Below are positions 1 to 13,700 of a stretch of DNA of 64,000 bases, piece after piece (the first letter of the stretch is position 1; each line of letters opens with the position of its first letter). A program made the translations under genes and the position numbers. The notes under the pieces are model-generated. The model was given only the letters and a program-made list of their open reading frames with translations. It was not told the DNA's origin and did no database searches. The stretch is from Ailurus styani (Eukaryota; Chordata; Mammalia; Carnivora; Ailuridae), in the NCBI GenBank assembly GCA_002007465.1, contig LNAC01000232.1:598406-662405 (forward strand). Direction: 5' to 3'.

Positions 1-888
<888 letters not shown>

Positions 889-899
889 TCACACAGCCT

Positions 900-1350
900 A
901 CTTCCCCTTAGCCAGCCCCTCAGCCCCAAGCGGGCCGTGGGCCGCCCCTACCGGGTGAGCGTCCTGACACCCCCTCTCTCAACGACCGCTCCCCACCTTC
1001 CCACCCACCCAAACCCGCCGGAAGGCACTAACTGAGAAAGGGCCAGCCGCAGACTCCACAGGGAGGCCGACCCTAAGGCCGCGCCTCACGAATCAGTGAC
1101 GCATCGCCCCCGCCTGCACGTGCAGCCGCCTCCCCGGCCGCGCCAACCGCCGCCAAGAGCCGGCCCCGCCCACTCGTCCGGCACTGCGGCTGCGCAGCCA
1201 CGCACGCCGACGCAGCGCTCACCGCGCAACTAAAGAGACGGGGAGCGCGCGGGACAAAATTCTCCCGGCCGCCCGCCTTCGGTGCTAGGTGCGCTCTTGT
1301 CTGCGCAGTCTGGTTTCCAGCTCTAGAAGGGTAGGGAAGTGGACGGTGTG
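900..1350 (-). promoter_or_regulatory. ERLIN1: ERLIN1 CpG-island promoter
   Basis: This GC- and CpG-dense block lies just upstream of the ERLIN1 coding start. Visible motifs are an E-box CACGTG within 1116-1123, a CRE-like TGACGCA near 1098, and TGCGCAG-type NRF1 half sites near 1191 and 1302. On the minus strand a good splice donor (GCGCG then GTGAGC, GT at 1222-1221) could end a non-coding first exon that splices to the acceptor at 748-747. The transcription start is not fixed by sequence alone. No TATA box is visible in the dense part, as expected for a housekeeping CpG promoter. Confidence 0.7.
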
Positions 1351-3595
1351 GAGTCCACAAGGATGTTGAGAAAAGGCGATGGCGCCCGGGACGAGGAACT
1401 GGTCAGTTTGTTCCTGTGCAGAAACCCACTTCTGCACTGTCAGTGTGGTAGCTGTTTATATATACCGTGCTTTGGGCACGGATCCTGTGCGAATTCAGGA
1501 GCAATGGACCTGTTGCAAGAAAAAGATTGTAGAAGTTCAGAAGAGAAAGATACTCAATTTGACCACGTCTTTCAGTCATCGGGTATTTTTCTGAGCACAG
1601 ATTAACGTGCCAGAGTATTGATCCAGTGAGGTTCGTAAAGGTCATCCCAAATAGGAACAGAATGAGCTAAGCACGTAAGAGTGGTGTGTGTGTGTTGTGT
1701 TGGGGCGGGGGGTCTCCAGGTAGGCTCAAAGAACATTGCAGCTTCCCTGAAGCCCATGTAATGGAAAGGACGAAATAGGCTACGCCAGGCGCAGACTCTG
1801 AAAGGCCTTGCATGCATTCTTTCCGCAGGGAGAGGGAGCTGGGTGACTAGAGAACAGAGACTTTTTTTTTTTTTTTTACCGGAGTCTTAAGTTACGGATT
1901 TTGTGCATACATTACCAAAATTAAAATGGACAGTTAAAGAATAGAGATGGTAATGAGATGGATGAATACAAGGGAAATAAAGGCAGTGTATTTAAAGTAG
2001 GTTGGGCAGTAATCCTGTAAACATTGAAAGGCTAGTGGGACCACAACTGGACAAGGAAGGGCATAGCAGAGCTCTGTGACCTTGAGTAGGGAAGTATGAG
2101 AAAACTACTTTAGGGCCAGTGAGTCTGCAAAATGGCTTAGAGTGGAAACAGATTGGAGGCAGAGAAGCCAAGTTGTTAGGAAACTGCAGGCCCAATGTTA
2201 CAAAGGTAGTACCTGTGGAAATGGGAAGTCCTAAATAGGATTTCAAGTCTTCATTAAAGCAAGCCCTCCCAGACCACTTTGCCCTCTCCCTTCAATAAAT
2301 GCACTTACCTGTATTGTTCATAGGATTTTTATTACCTACAAATAAATATCTGGGACCTTGTCTGTTCCAGATAAATGATATTAGCAAAACTTAGCTGTTT
2401 TACTTCCAGAAAGCAAAAAGAACGGAAAACAACTTGTTCCAGCCCATTTTCTGGATGGATTCTCTTCGTTTTTCATAATACTGCTGGAATTACAGAATGA
2501 AATGTATACAATTCACAATTGCCATTCAACTCTGAAAAGGTGTGACCAAGTAAAAAATAGAGTATAGAAACAAGTCCTGAGTGATCTCTCAATATAACCT
2601 GTTCTGACGCAACAGTACCTGCCCATATCACCCCAGCCACACCATAAAATGGCCACACCCTACAGCAGATCTTTTATCAATTACAGTGATATTTAGAAAA
2701 TATGCAGTCATCTAAACAATAAAGTCTTTTAACAATCATTTTAATGTTTGGATGATTTCCAACGTTAAGACTCCCAGATAAGCATTCTTCTTGTACTGCC
2801 TTTGTTAACTGTTGCTGATCTTGCCATCTAGCTCACTGTCTTCCAAGCAACAGGTACCCAATATGTTTTACTGATTAAAACCTTCTATAGCTAGGGAAGC
2901 AAGAGATGGACTGCCTATTAAAATAGCTGACAGCGGTGCCTGGGTGGCTCAGTTGTTAAGCTCTGCCTTTGGTTTGGGTCATGATCCCAGGGTCCTGGGA
3001 AGGAGCCCCACATTGAGCTCCCTGCTCAGTGGGAGGCCTGCTTCTCCCTCTCCCACTCCCCTTGCTTGTGTTCCCTCTCTCGCTGCCTCTCTAGCAAATA
3101 CATAAATAAAAATCTTTAAAAATAAGATAGCTGACAGAATTTCCACATTCAGAGAAACAGTAGTACAAAATAACTAAAAAGTTAGGAGGAGACAGGCCCA
3201 AGATTTCAAACTAGAGTTCCATGATAGAAAATGACACTACTAGCAAATGGGGATGGGGTGACCAAGACCTCAGTTTATAAAGCAAGATAAGAGCATGGTT
3301 TTTAGACATGGAAAGTGGTGACAGGACCTCACGGGAGAAAACACTATATTAAAAGAAGCTACCCAATGCTGTTTTTACTATAAGTCCTGTTTAATTCCTA
3401 AGGAAAGTACACTGAAGGCCCATTATGTTATTCTGTGCTCCAGTTCCACTTTATGGAACCTTTTCCTAAACCATATTCAAACATTCTATCATAATCTGAT
3501 TATAATGAATGGAGATTCTAAAAGTAATTTAAAAATCATTTAATATACAAAGTGGAAAACTATCTAGAATATAAAACCATTTCACATTTTTAAAA
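1351..3595. other. Intergenic DNA, ERLIN1 promoter to CHUK 3' end
   Basis: No exon was found here. It contains a short GT run near 1682-1700, a T-run at 1862-1876 and one full SINE at 2934-3126. Open frames here, such as 1339-1605 on the plus strand, show no family resemblance and no splice logic. Confidence 0.6.
2934..3126 (+). mobile_element. Can-SINE
   Basis: tRNA-derived carnivore SINE, full length: GTGCCTGGGTGGCTCAG head, CT-rich middle and AATAAAAATCTTT tail. It is flanked by a perfect 11 bp target-site duplication, ATAGCTGACAG, at 2923-2933 and 3127-3137. Confidence 0.95.
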
Positions 3596-3599
3596 AAAA

Positions 3600-4712
3600 C
3601 ACATAATATCTTCTAAATTATTTATTTAACAGATGATAGATCCACAGTCCTTTATCTGAAACCCTTAGGGTAAGTAAGATGTTTCAGAATTACAAAATTT
3701 TCAGATTTTAGAAAGGTAATTCAGTGCATATACCATACTACATAAACACCCAGTAGGGTCTGTGGCAGCCCCACCCCACCCCCCAGTAATCAAATATGTT
3801 AATATTTCCACAGCAAAATAAATGAATATTCACACTAAATGGGATAAATAGATTCAATGTCAGTTCAGGTTAGATTTGGAAGCAAATGAGTTTTGTTACC
3901 AAGCTTCTGAAAGACCTTGCTTTCAGAGCTTTTTAGGTTTTTACAGATAAGGGAGTGCAGATCTTTATAAATTTGTAGGACAAGACATGAAAAATTCATC
4001 AAACGACCCATTTTTACAAGTGAAAAAAACAATCTTCAAACACATTATAAATTAACAGGCATCTTCTTGATATTATTAAATGTACATCTTAAATACATAT
4101 ACACATAGCACATTTAACAAGATTTGTGAGAATCAACTGGTATTAAAGGCACAGATGCACAATTCCTTCTCTAGGAAAGGGATACTGTCAAATGTGCAGC
4201 TGGATTAGGACAACTCCTTATGTTGTCAGGAAGTGCATTTCTGAATGCAACACAAGGAGGTAGAGTTTATTCTTCATGAAGTACGATTTTTACGTGAGAG
4301 CAGTCTCTTACACAGAAACAGGCAAACAACTCTTACTTAGAACACATACATTAGTTGAGGTTTTGTTTTCCACATATAGACATTACTTTGGCCTTATGCC
4401 CAAAAGTTAAATGGTAGAAGTTTTTAGTCAGTTTTTAAGTGTTGTATCACACTTAAAGACGAACAGATTGCCATGATGTGATGAAGCAGCTATTATATTT
4501 AAACAGGTCCATTGACATAAAATTCTATCTGTTCAGACATTAAAATTTCCTAAACTCAAAATACTATGCTTGTAAAATCATGCATATTTTCTGATCATAG
4601 CCATTTCTTCCATTTGCTGATGTCTGAAGAATGATTTCATGAGAGAAAAACAAATTTCCAACACGTGCACCAATAACTTCCATAGGTTTGGGGACAGTGA
4701 ATAAGTAGCAAG
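3600..4712 (-). other. CHUK: CHUK 3' UTR (probable extent)
   Basis: Follows the CHUK stop. AU-rich and repeat-free. A minus-strand AATAAA at 3626-3621 is a plausible poly(A) signal that would give a 3' UTR of about 1.1 kb, near the length I recall for human. An earlier AATAAA near 4272-4266 could serve a shorter form. Confidence 0.55.
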
Positions 4713-4742
4713 TCATTCTGTTAACCAACTCCAATCAAGATT
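4713..4742 (-). CDS. CHUK: CHUK exon 21, last nine residues (NEMO-binding)
   Basis: Thirty nucleotides encode NLDWSWLTE and the TGA stop at 4713-4715. LDWSWL is the NEMO-binding hexapeptide that anchors IKK-alpha to NEMO/IKK-gamma. Acceptor TTTTAG at 4744-4743. The rest of this exon is 3' UTR. It is too short to appear as an open frame of its own. Confidence 0.95.
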   Translation of the reverse strand, partial: NLDWSWLTE

Positions 4743-7700
4743 CTAAAACCAGGCATGAAAAAGTTATAATTAGATGTTGACTATAAGCAATAGGTTTATG
4801 GGTGTTAATTTTTGCAAGTTTTCTGTGTGCTTGGACATTTTATAACCAAAAGTTGAAAAATCAGAAGTTACAATTAGAGAGGTTAGTTTTACCTTCTTTC
4901 CTGCTGATTAAAAAAATATTTCAAACAGTTTTCATAAATATTTGAAGTCAATAATTAATGAAAGGAAATTCAAACAGTTGACCTGGAGACTAACTGTATT
5001 AAAGTTAATTCAGTAAACATTTTATTGTGGTTTCTCCAAGTTTTAACAAATCAGTAATTGACAGTAACCAAATCTTAATACTTCTATTAATTACAGCTGT
5101 ATTAACATTCATTTTGTGTACAGTAGTTACTATATTTGAATTATAGTAGAAATCCTGTCCCATCTTATTGGTGAAAATTGACTGCTGAGCCAAAAAGGTA
5201 CAAACCATTCAATTTCAGTGGTCACAATGTAAAAAAAGTTCACCCTTCATTTAATTTGACCACATAACGCTATTGTATTTGGAAGACTAGTGAAGACTAT
5301 CAATGACATAATCCCAGTGTATCCGTGAGTAAGAGAGAATAGGCATTTGAGATCAAGGATATAACTCAAATGTTCTTTGTCTTTCTTCTGAGTTATTCTC
5401 TTCCCCATATGCATCCCAAATCCCAGATGAGGCTAGCATGAAAAGTTAAAACCCTCTGTACCCAACAAACCTAAAACAGCCATACCATAGAAAACTTACC
5501 ATCATTCTACTGCCCTGTTCCTCATTTGCTTCATGAATAATAGTGCTTAAATGGCCAAGACAGTTCAAATTTTCTTCTATCATTTGTGCTATAGTCTCCC
5601 TGTATGATGAAAAACAAAGCCTTTTCAAATGTAGCAAAGGGACATATGAATGTACTCTACCTTCTGGTCTTCAGGGTCAGAATGATCACTGTCCTTCCTG
5701 CAGTTCTAGAGGCCAGCACCCCAATGCAGCTGATTCTTATAGTCTTCCGTTTCCTCCTCCCTTCCACCCAGAGGCAGAGTCCTACTTGTTAACCCAAACT
5801 GTTGCCTCTGCCCAGCTTAAATGGTAAGAAGTCCACTAGAAGTCCAATCTCATTTTCCTCTGAAATGTAAGTGGCACTTATATACATTTACCCCACTGAA
5901 AACACTTGCTGGGAGGTGGGGGGAGATAATTGTAGCACAGAGAGGTGAAAAATCTCTTTTTGTTTCTGGACTATTTCTCTTTCCCTGTAAGTAGTAGAAA
6001 CATCAATATGCTTACTTCAGAGACACAAATGTAGGGATGAAGATAAAGTACAATCTAGGCTGCAAAGATGAGGGAAGGTGAAAACTCTGGTTGGAAACTA
6101 CAGATGACAGCCATGAAAAAGAAAACAAGCAAGCTGATTCCTGAGGACAGCAGAAGAAAGTAAGATAACAGGGGAGCTGCCCAAAACCAACAAGTATCCC
6201 TGGAAGTTCATATTTGAAGGAAACTTCTGATTCTGGTTTCCACCTTCCCCACTTCCCTCTACCATATGGCCTCTATCTCCTTTACGTTTTACCAACCCAC
6301 TGTCTCTACCTTACTAGAATCAGTTCTAGGCCATGGATGGTAGCCACTGTAAGCTTAGAACTAAATTCTAATTTAGCTGATATTCAAGAGATGGAAAAAT
6401 TGATTGAGGCCAACAGATTCTAATCCTTGGCGGTTAAGTACTATATGTACATTATAATTGAAATCAATTTTACTTTATAATGTATTGCTACTGGAAAACA
6501 TATTTAAAATTCCTATCTGACATGCTTTTGCTAACAACCACAATCTCAAATTAGAAATTACCTGTATAGAGGTGACATTTGCAACCATTAGCATCCCCTA
6601 ACAAACCTAAATGCCTTTAATAAAAGCAAAAAGGTTAGTAATGTATTAAATTTTATTTGCTTCAACTCTGATTAATGGAATATTTCCTAAAGTAAACTAA
6701 ATTACAGCCTATGCTATAGCTGTGGGTGTATTACATCAGGCCAAATCTCTAATGACCCCAAAATATACCTTGCAACTTGCTTTCTTTAAAAAAATAAAAT
6801 ATCAGCCTTCCTTACTGCCATGTGCTTTTCTCTTATAAAAGTAGAGTACAGAATGTGCAACTGCATGACCTCCTGAGCAGTGATGTACATGGCTGCACTT
6901 CTGCAAAACTAATTATGGGCAGAGCTTCCAGGAAATTCTGGTGCTCCTACAGAAGTCTCTATGAGTTGTGAAAAAAGCGACAATACCCAAGCTAGCACAG
7001 AGCCACTGGCTCTGGATACGGCACATCTTATGTTGACAAAAATAACAGAAATGGATAGTCATTCAGCTTTTAGCAGAAGAGTAGGAATTAATAAAAGAAA
7101 ATATAGGGCTTCAAACTTCAGTTCTTATTTGCAAAACTGATTTAAGGCATTGAAAAAAGTCTGATTTTAGAAATATTAAGTTATAAAATGAGTACATTAA
7201 ACTCAATAATTCATCAGAGGGGTGATGATCAAGGACCCCAAGATGATAAATGCAAAAAAGCATAATTTCTGAGATAGATGGTTATGGAAAAAATAGTTTG
7301 GGTAAAAGAACTGATAAGCCAGTAACAGAGAAAGAACTTAGAACTTGGATTGAGCTAAATAAATAACATTTGCTGATATTTATTTCCCAAGCACTCCACA
7401 TACATCATCTAATTGAATTTTCACAGCTGTTCCCATTTAACAGGTGAGGAAATGTGAACATTAAAAGAATCAAGTTAATTTGCACAAGGTTATTAAAAAG
7501 ACACAGTCAGGATTCAACCCTGGTCTATAAGGCAACGAAGACTATGTCTTAACCACAGCTCTCTACTCTACCTCATTCCTACCACTACTCTTTAAAACAA
7601 CTATCTATTGTTGCAAAGTGAACCCACCCATCTTGAGGAGTTACCACGCATGACAGAGGATGTTCACGTTCTGCTGAAGTTGGGGGAAGCCATGCTGATG

Positions 7701-10700
7701 CCTGAGGGGTTACTGCACCTTCTAGACTGGATACTACAAGGGACCGGGCAGAACTCTGTGTCTGAAGGTAAAAAAAGTAAATAAAAAGATTATAGGCAAG
7801 CATCACCATTGATTCATACAATTTCCTACAATATTCCTAAGATTTACACTTCTATCACTACTTATATATACAACCAGAGTATTTCTGTACAAAACTATCC
7901 CCATCTTTATGTAAGGAGTTCTGTACAAATCTGTCCTGTCCTTGACCCCTTTCTTGACGAAAAATGTATCTGCCCTTCTCATTCCACTTTAGTTGGAGAA
8001 AAAAAACCCAGTTGAAAAAGGAGTTAGTAGGGCGCCTGCGTGGCTCAATGGGTTAAAGCCTCTGCCTCGGCTCAGGTCATGATCTCAGGGTCCTAGGATG
8101 GAGCCCAGAGTCAGGCTGCCTGCTCAGCAGGGAGCCTGCTTCCTCCTCTCTCTCTGCCTGCCTCTCTGCCTACTTGTAATCTCTCTGTCAAATAAATAAA
8201 TAAAATCTTTAAAAAAAAAAAGAAAAAGGAGTTAGTTTTATTAACTGGTCAAGCACATCTACCCCAAAATTGGGTTGGAATTACCACAGTGGTTTAGGGC
8301 TGGAAGGAGTGGATAAACATGAGACCAGAGAGGAAAGAAATAATGAAGGATGATCAGAAGTCCTGCATCTGAATTGCTAGTGAAACACCAAGCAAAGAAC
8401 ATAAGCATCAACCTAATACAAAATGCACACATCTTTAAAAGGACCCAGTCATGCTGATAAAAAATCCCTTTTTCAGGGAATACCAGGAAATCAATGTCAT
8501 ATTAAATAATTCATTAAAAGTTGGGGTGCCTGGGTGGCTCAGTTGGTTAAGCATCTGCCTTCAGCTCAGGTCGTGATCCCAGTCCTGGGATTAAGCACTT
8601 CGTGGGGCTCTCTGGTCAGCAGGGAACCTGCTTCTCCCTCTCCCTCTGCCACTCCCCCTGCTTGTGCTTTCTTTCTCTGTCAAATAAATAAAATCTTTAA
8701 ATTAAAAAAATAATAATTCATTAAAAGTTACTTACACAGGCAATTTTAAGGAGATGCCATATTTCTTTCTGTCTCTTTCCCTGCATAAACATGACAGTAT
8801 TGTCAGCTTCTTTGATGTTACTGAGGGCCACTTCCACCTTGGGCAGTAGATCAATAATCTTCTGTTTACAGCCCAGTAACTTGCTGGAGAGATGAAATCA
8901 GTGTCAGATAATTATACACCCTCCCCAGCCCCCCCGCCAAGACTATACACCATACTCCCACACCCAGCTGGGAAAATAAACCACGACCAGCACCAGATTT
9001 AGTGACTGATCTCCACAGTGAGGTACAAAAATAGGACACCTAAATGCACACAACTGGGGTCAAACTACCCAAAGTATTGCCAGATATCTTCCTAGGTCTA
9101 GTATATTTACCAAAAAGGGATATTATACTTTGAAAGGAACATGATAAAAGTACCCTGGCTTTTTGGTAGGAAATAAAACGACTTTTCTACCTCAGATGAC
9201 CAAACAGCTCCTTGAGAACCCGGTCCTGACTCTGAACAGTATGCACAATGATCTTCACCATTTCTGTGCTGTCACTGTAGGAGTGATCTATAAAAAATCT
9301 CAGTCAGTGGGTATAATAACTTCTTTTCTGAATGAATATATCAGCCTCCAAATTAAAAATTCTTAAAAACCTGGAACTAGTTTTAATTAATAAGCATCTC
9401 CTTTTAAATTTAAAACTGGATTAAAAATTTAAGATTATATAATATATAAACAATTATATATCTAAAAACAAAGTATGTGTGCTGGTGTGTGTATAATGCA
9501 TATATAAATTTATCACTGTATCTTCACAGAACTTAGCTGCCTGTTTTGAGAAGAATATTTACCCATCTTTAACCCACATGAACCCAAATCCCAGATACAT
9601 ATGCAGCTTTCTGGCCAAAAGGTCAATTTTTCTTGGATGATTAACATTATTTATTTAAAAACAGCAGGACGGATTGCCTGGGTGGCTCAGTCAGTTAAGC
9701 ATTTGCCTTCAGCTCAGGTCATGATCCTGGAGTCCTGGGATCAAGCCCCACATCAGGCTCCCTACTCAGCAAGGAACCTGCTTCTCTCTCTCTCTCTGCC
9801 ATTCCTCCTACTTGTGCTCTCCATGTCAAACAAATAAAATCTTTAAAAAAACAAAACAAAACAACAGTAGGACAATTCATCAAACTTTTACTGGTTCAAA
9901 AGAAGGAGGCCCTTGTCCCATCTAGGTTGCTTGGGATTTCATATTTATCCATCTGTTTACAGCCCATGAATACTTTGAAAAAAACTGACGGACTTAAGGC
10001 AAATCTCATGCACTAATAAAAGGACATGCAGATGCCCTGAAAGTTCCATTTGAGGGTAATATGATAATGTAAACTGGAAGAAGACAAATGTCCTCAAACA
10101 GGATGGCTGTGTGGAAACAGAGTGAGTTCTACAGTTTATAGGCAATGTACCTCAATTAAAAAACAACAACAACAACAACAACAAAAACCAGGGTGCCTGG
10201 GTGGCTCAGTTGGTGATTTTGGCTCAGGTCATGATCTCAGGGTCATGACATTGAGCCCTATGTCAGGCTCCACACTCTCTCCCTTTCCCTTTGTCCAGGC
10301 TGTGCTATCTCTTCCTCTCTCAAAAAAACGAAAACAAAAAAGCATTGTTATATTTCAAAAAGTGGTATTTAAAGTTTTTAAAAATAGAAGACTGGGGATG
10401 ACTGAGTGGCTCAATTGGTTAAGCAGCTGCCTTCGGCTCAGGTCATGATCCCAGAGTCCTAGGATCGAGCCCCACATTGGGCTCCTTGCTTAGCAGGGAG
10501 CCTGCTTCTCTCTCTGCCTCTGCCTGCTTGTGCTCTCTCTCTCTCTCTCTCTGACAAACAAATGAATAAAATCTAAATAAAAATAAAAATAAATAAAACT
10601 AGAAGAGTGCTCATGGACCATGCTGGTGATTTCCTTGGACAATAATTAATCTCAATGCAAAATATTATTTGTTATTACCTACTTAACATTTTTCATTTAA

Positions 10701-13700
10701 CCCTCACAGGAGTCCTGTGAGAAAGCTACTATTATTACCCACATTTTACTATGAAAGGGGAATCAAAAAAGGTTTTTAAAAAGTTCAGGATCCTTTGTTA
10801 GCACTGCAAAGACCTCTCCCCCATAGCTCAAGTTTATTCCTCACATATACCCTCTGTCTCTCTCCCTTACTAACAACCAGATACAGAGATTCCAAACAGT
10901 CTCCTCTCCCAACAGCACTCCTTCCTAAATCCCATAGACCAGAAAAGCTTCCCCACTCAAAACATTCACCTTCTCCAGCATACAAAATGTAGAAAGTTGT
11001 TTTTCACCGTTTTTAGATTAACAAGGGTCTCAGGTCAACTCTAAGTTTTCAGAAAAGACATCAGAGAGACTATGTATCAAGTATGATTACATAAGCTCCA
11101 ACAGAGGTGAAACTTCTTGTTACAACTAGTTTGTCACTCAAGATAATGATCAGTTCAAAGAAGATACCCAGAGAGCAAATTTATTTCTAGGCTCTATGAT
11201 ATGCTAGTATGCTGACGGGGCTACTGCAAAGTTTTTATAAAAATAATACAGTGGTGCCTGCCTGGCTCAGGTTGTGTAGTGTGCAACTCTTGATCTCGGG
11301 GTCATGAGTTTGAGCTCCACACTGGGTGTAGAGATTACTTAAAATCCTTAATAATAATAATAATAATAAGCCAAACAAATGCTACCACTGACTACAGGAA
11401 GTTAATTTGACCCAATAGATGGAATTTTCTATCTTTTTATCTGCAATACCCAATTAATTGGCCAGAAGACTGGGAGTAATGACTATTGATTAAAGGGAAA
11501 AAAGAATTAGACTTGCTCTATTGAAGTCTTAAATTTCAATTATTTTATTCTGACCATAACCTCTATCACTTATATCACGCACTTCTGTCAGTATCTTGAA
11601 CTTTTCTGTCTTCTATGACCAAAATCCTAATCCTGGATCAGTCTAACTATCTGCTCCATCAGTTTCTGCAGCCAAACCACTAAACACCACCAACAAAAAA
11701 ATTATACTACCATTTCCTCTGTCGTCCCTACTAATTCGCAGGTTTTCACTTCTGCTCTGGATTCTTAATAAATGTTCTGGATCAGCAACATCTTCCACTG
11801 CACACACCAGCTTCTAAAAATCTTTAGCATACCTTTTAAATCTATGTAGTCATCACATCTTCTGTTAATCCCCCACCTCTTCTGTTAACAGTTAACCCCA
11901 CTTCTTACTTCAGGATGGGAGGCCACAAGACAGTAAGATCCCCACCTTCCAACTTGTACACCCACAGAAGTGTCAGTATCCACACTGACAATCCCTCTAG
12001 TATCAGTGGAAGCAAGACTAACTGAGTCAGCCTCTCAAGCTTGTTTAGGGTCCTCCCTTTTCACAGGCTTTTGGCCCCAAGCACATAAATATGCTCAAGT
12101 CTACCTTCTGAAGACTGACCTCTCTGGATTCTACATCTCTTAGCTCCTCACCTCTCCTTTCCTTAACAGCAAAGCTTCTGAAAAGAATAGCCTAAATAAG
12201 CAGTTCTCAAACTTACTGGTCTCAGGACCCCTGTACACTCAAAAATTCTTAAGAACCCAAAGGTGTTTTTAGGAATTAAACTGAGAAGTTTAAAAATATT
12301 TACTTATTTACTTAAAAATAACAAAAACCTCATTACCTATTAACACATTTTTATTAAAAATAACTATTTTCCAAAATATGTTAGTGGGAAAACTGGCCTT
12401 GTTTTACATTTTTGCAAGTCTTTCTAATATCACCACTGATCTCATCAAAAAAGTTTAAGTACTGAGAAGCTGACGAATTTCAGTTGATGGATACAAGTAT
12501 TCCTAAATTCTATTTTTTTGCCTGAAGTATGGAATTTTCATTGCCAACTAACATTGTTGTTTTCTTCCCTTAAAGTGACAGTCACGCTTCAATAACTTTT
12601 GAGAAGACACCTGCCACAGTGGCTTTCCTGAGAAAAACAGCAGACTTCAGTATGGAGCAGAAGTGCTCTAGGGGCACTTCTCATTTTATCACACAGAATA
12701 TTGAAAAGACATGTACCCAAGGGTTGAGATTTAAATAGAATTCTTGTTACTTATCAGGCCATACTTAAACGAACCGTTTTTTTTTTTTTTAACTGTGATT
12801 GCATAGTGGTGAAAAGTATGACTACTTGCATAATTTGGTACTAGTGCCATGATCCATGCTAAGTAAGGTATAAGCTATTTATCTACCAATGCTTTCGCAG
12901 CATCAGTGAAAATGTCAACATAGTGAAAAAGGCAAATGTCTTAGTGTTATGAAAATAGTTTTGTCCTCATTGATCCTCTGGGGTTCATGAACCACGATTT
13001 GGGAACTGTTGGTCTAGACTGACTTATTTCTTTTTCTTCCTGTCTCATTCCTCCCTCAGCCTCGCATAATCTAAGTTCTGTTCCCAAAAGGCCATATTTT
13101 GCCAAGATCAACAATGATGTCCAAACTGCTAAGTTGAATGAATATTTATATCATCATTTTTATTTCCCACACCTCTGTAGCATTTCACCCCACTCATCAC
13201 TTTCTTCTTGAAACTCTCTCTGTCCTGTTCCTATCATATCATTCCTTCTATATATTCTAGTCATTTCTCAATCTTCTCTGCCAGCTCTTCTGCCTCTGGC
13301 TATTTCTTGAATGTTGGTATTCTCTGGGATTGGCTTCCTTACTCAACCTACTTTTGTTTTTTGTTTTTTTTAGGATTTTATTTATTCATTTGACAGAGAG
13401 AGAGATTACAAGTAGGCAGAGAGGCAGGCAGAGAGAGAGAAGAGAGGAGGAAGCAGGCTCCCTGCTGAGCAGAGAGCCCGATGTGGGCCTCGATCCCAGG
13501 ACCCTGGGATCATGACCTGAGCCGAAGGCAGCGGCTTTAACCCACTGAGCCACCCAGGTGCCCCTCAACCTACTTTTTCAAGATGATTACTTTAGTCCTA
13601 TGGCTGATGATTCTCAAATAGCTAAATATCTAGATCCAACTGCTCTACTAAATCCATATACATATGTACATGTGTATATGTATGTTTATGTATACATACA

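Noticed and set aside
1339..1605. Plus-strand open frame upstream of ERLIN1, possible divergent gene
   Set aside because: No recognisable protein family and no donor or acceptor logic. A divergent non-coding transcript is possible but cannot be supported from sequence.
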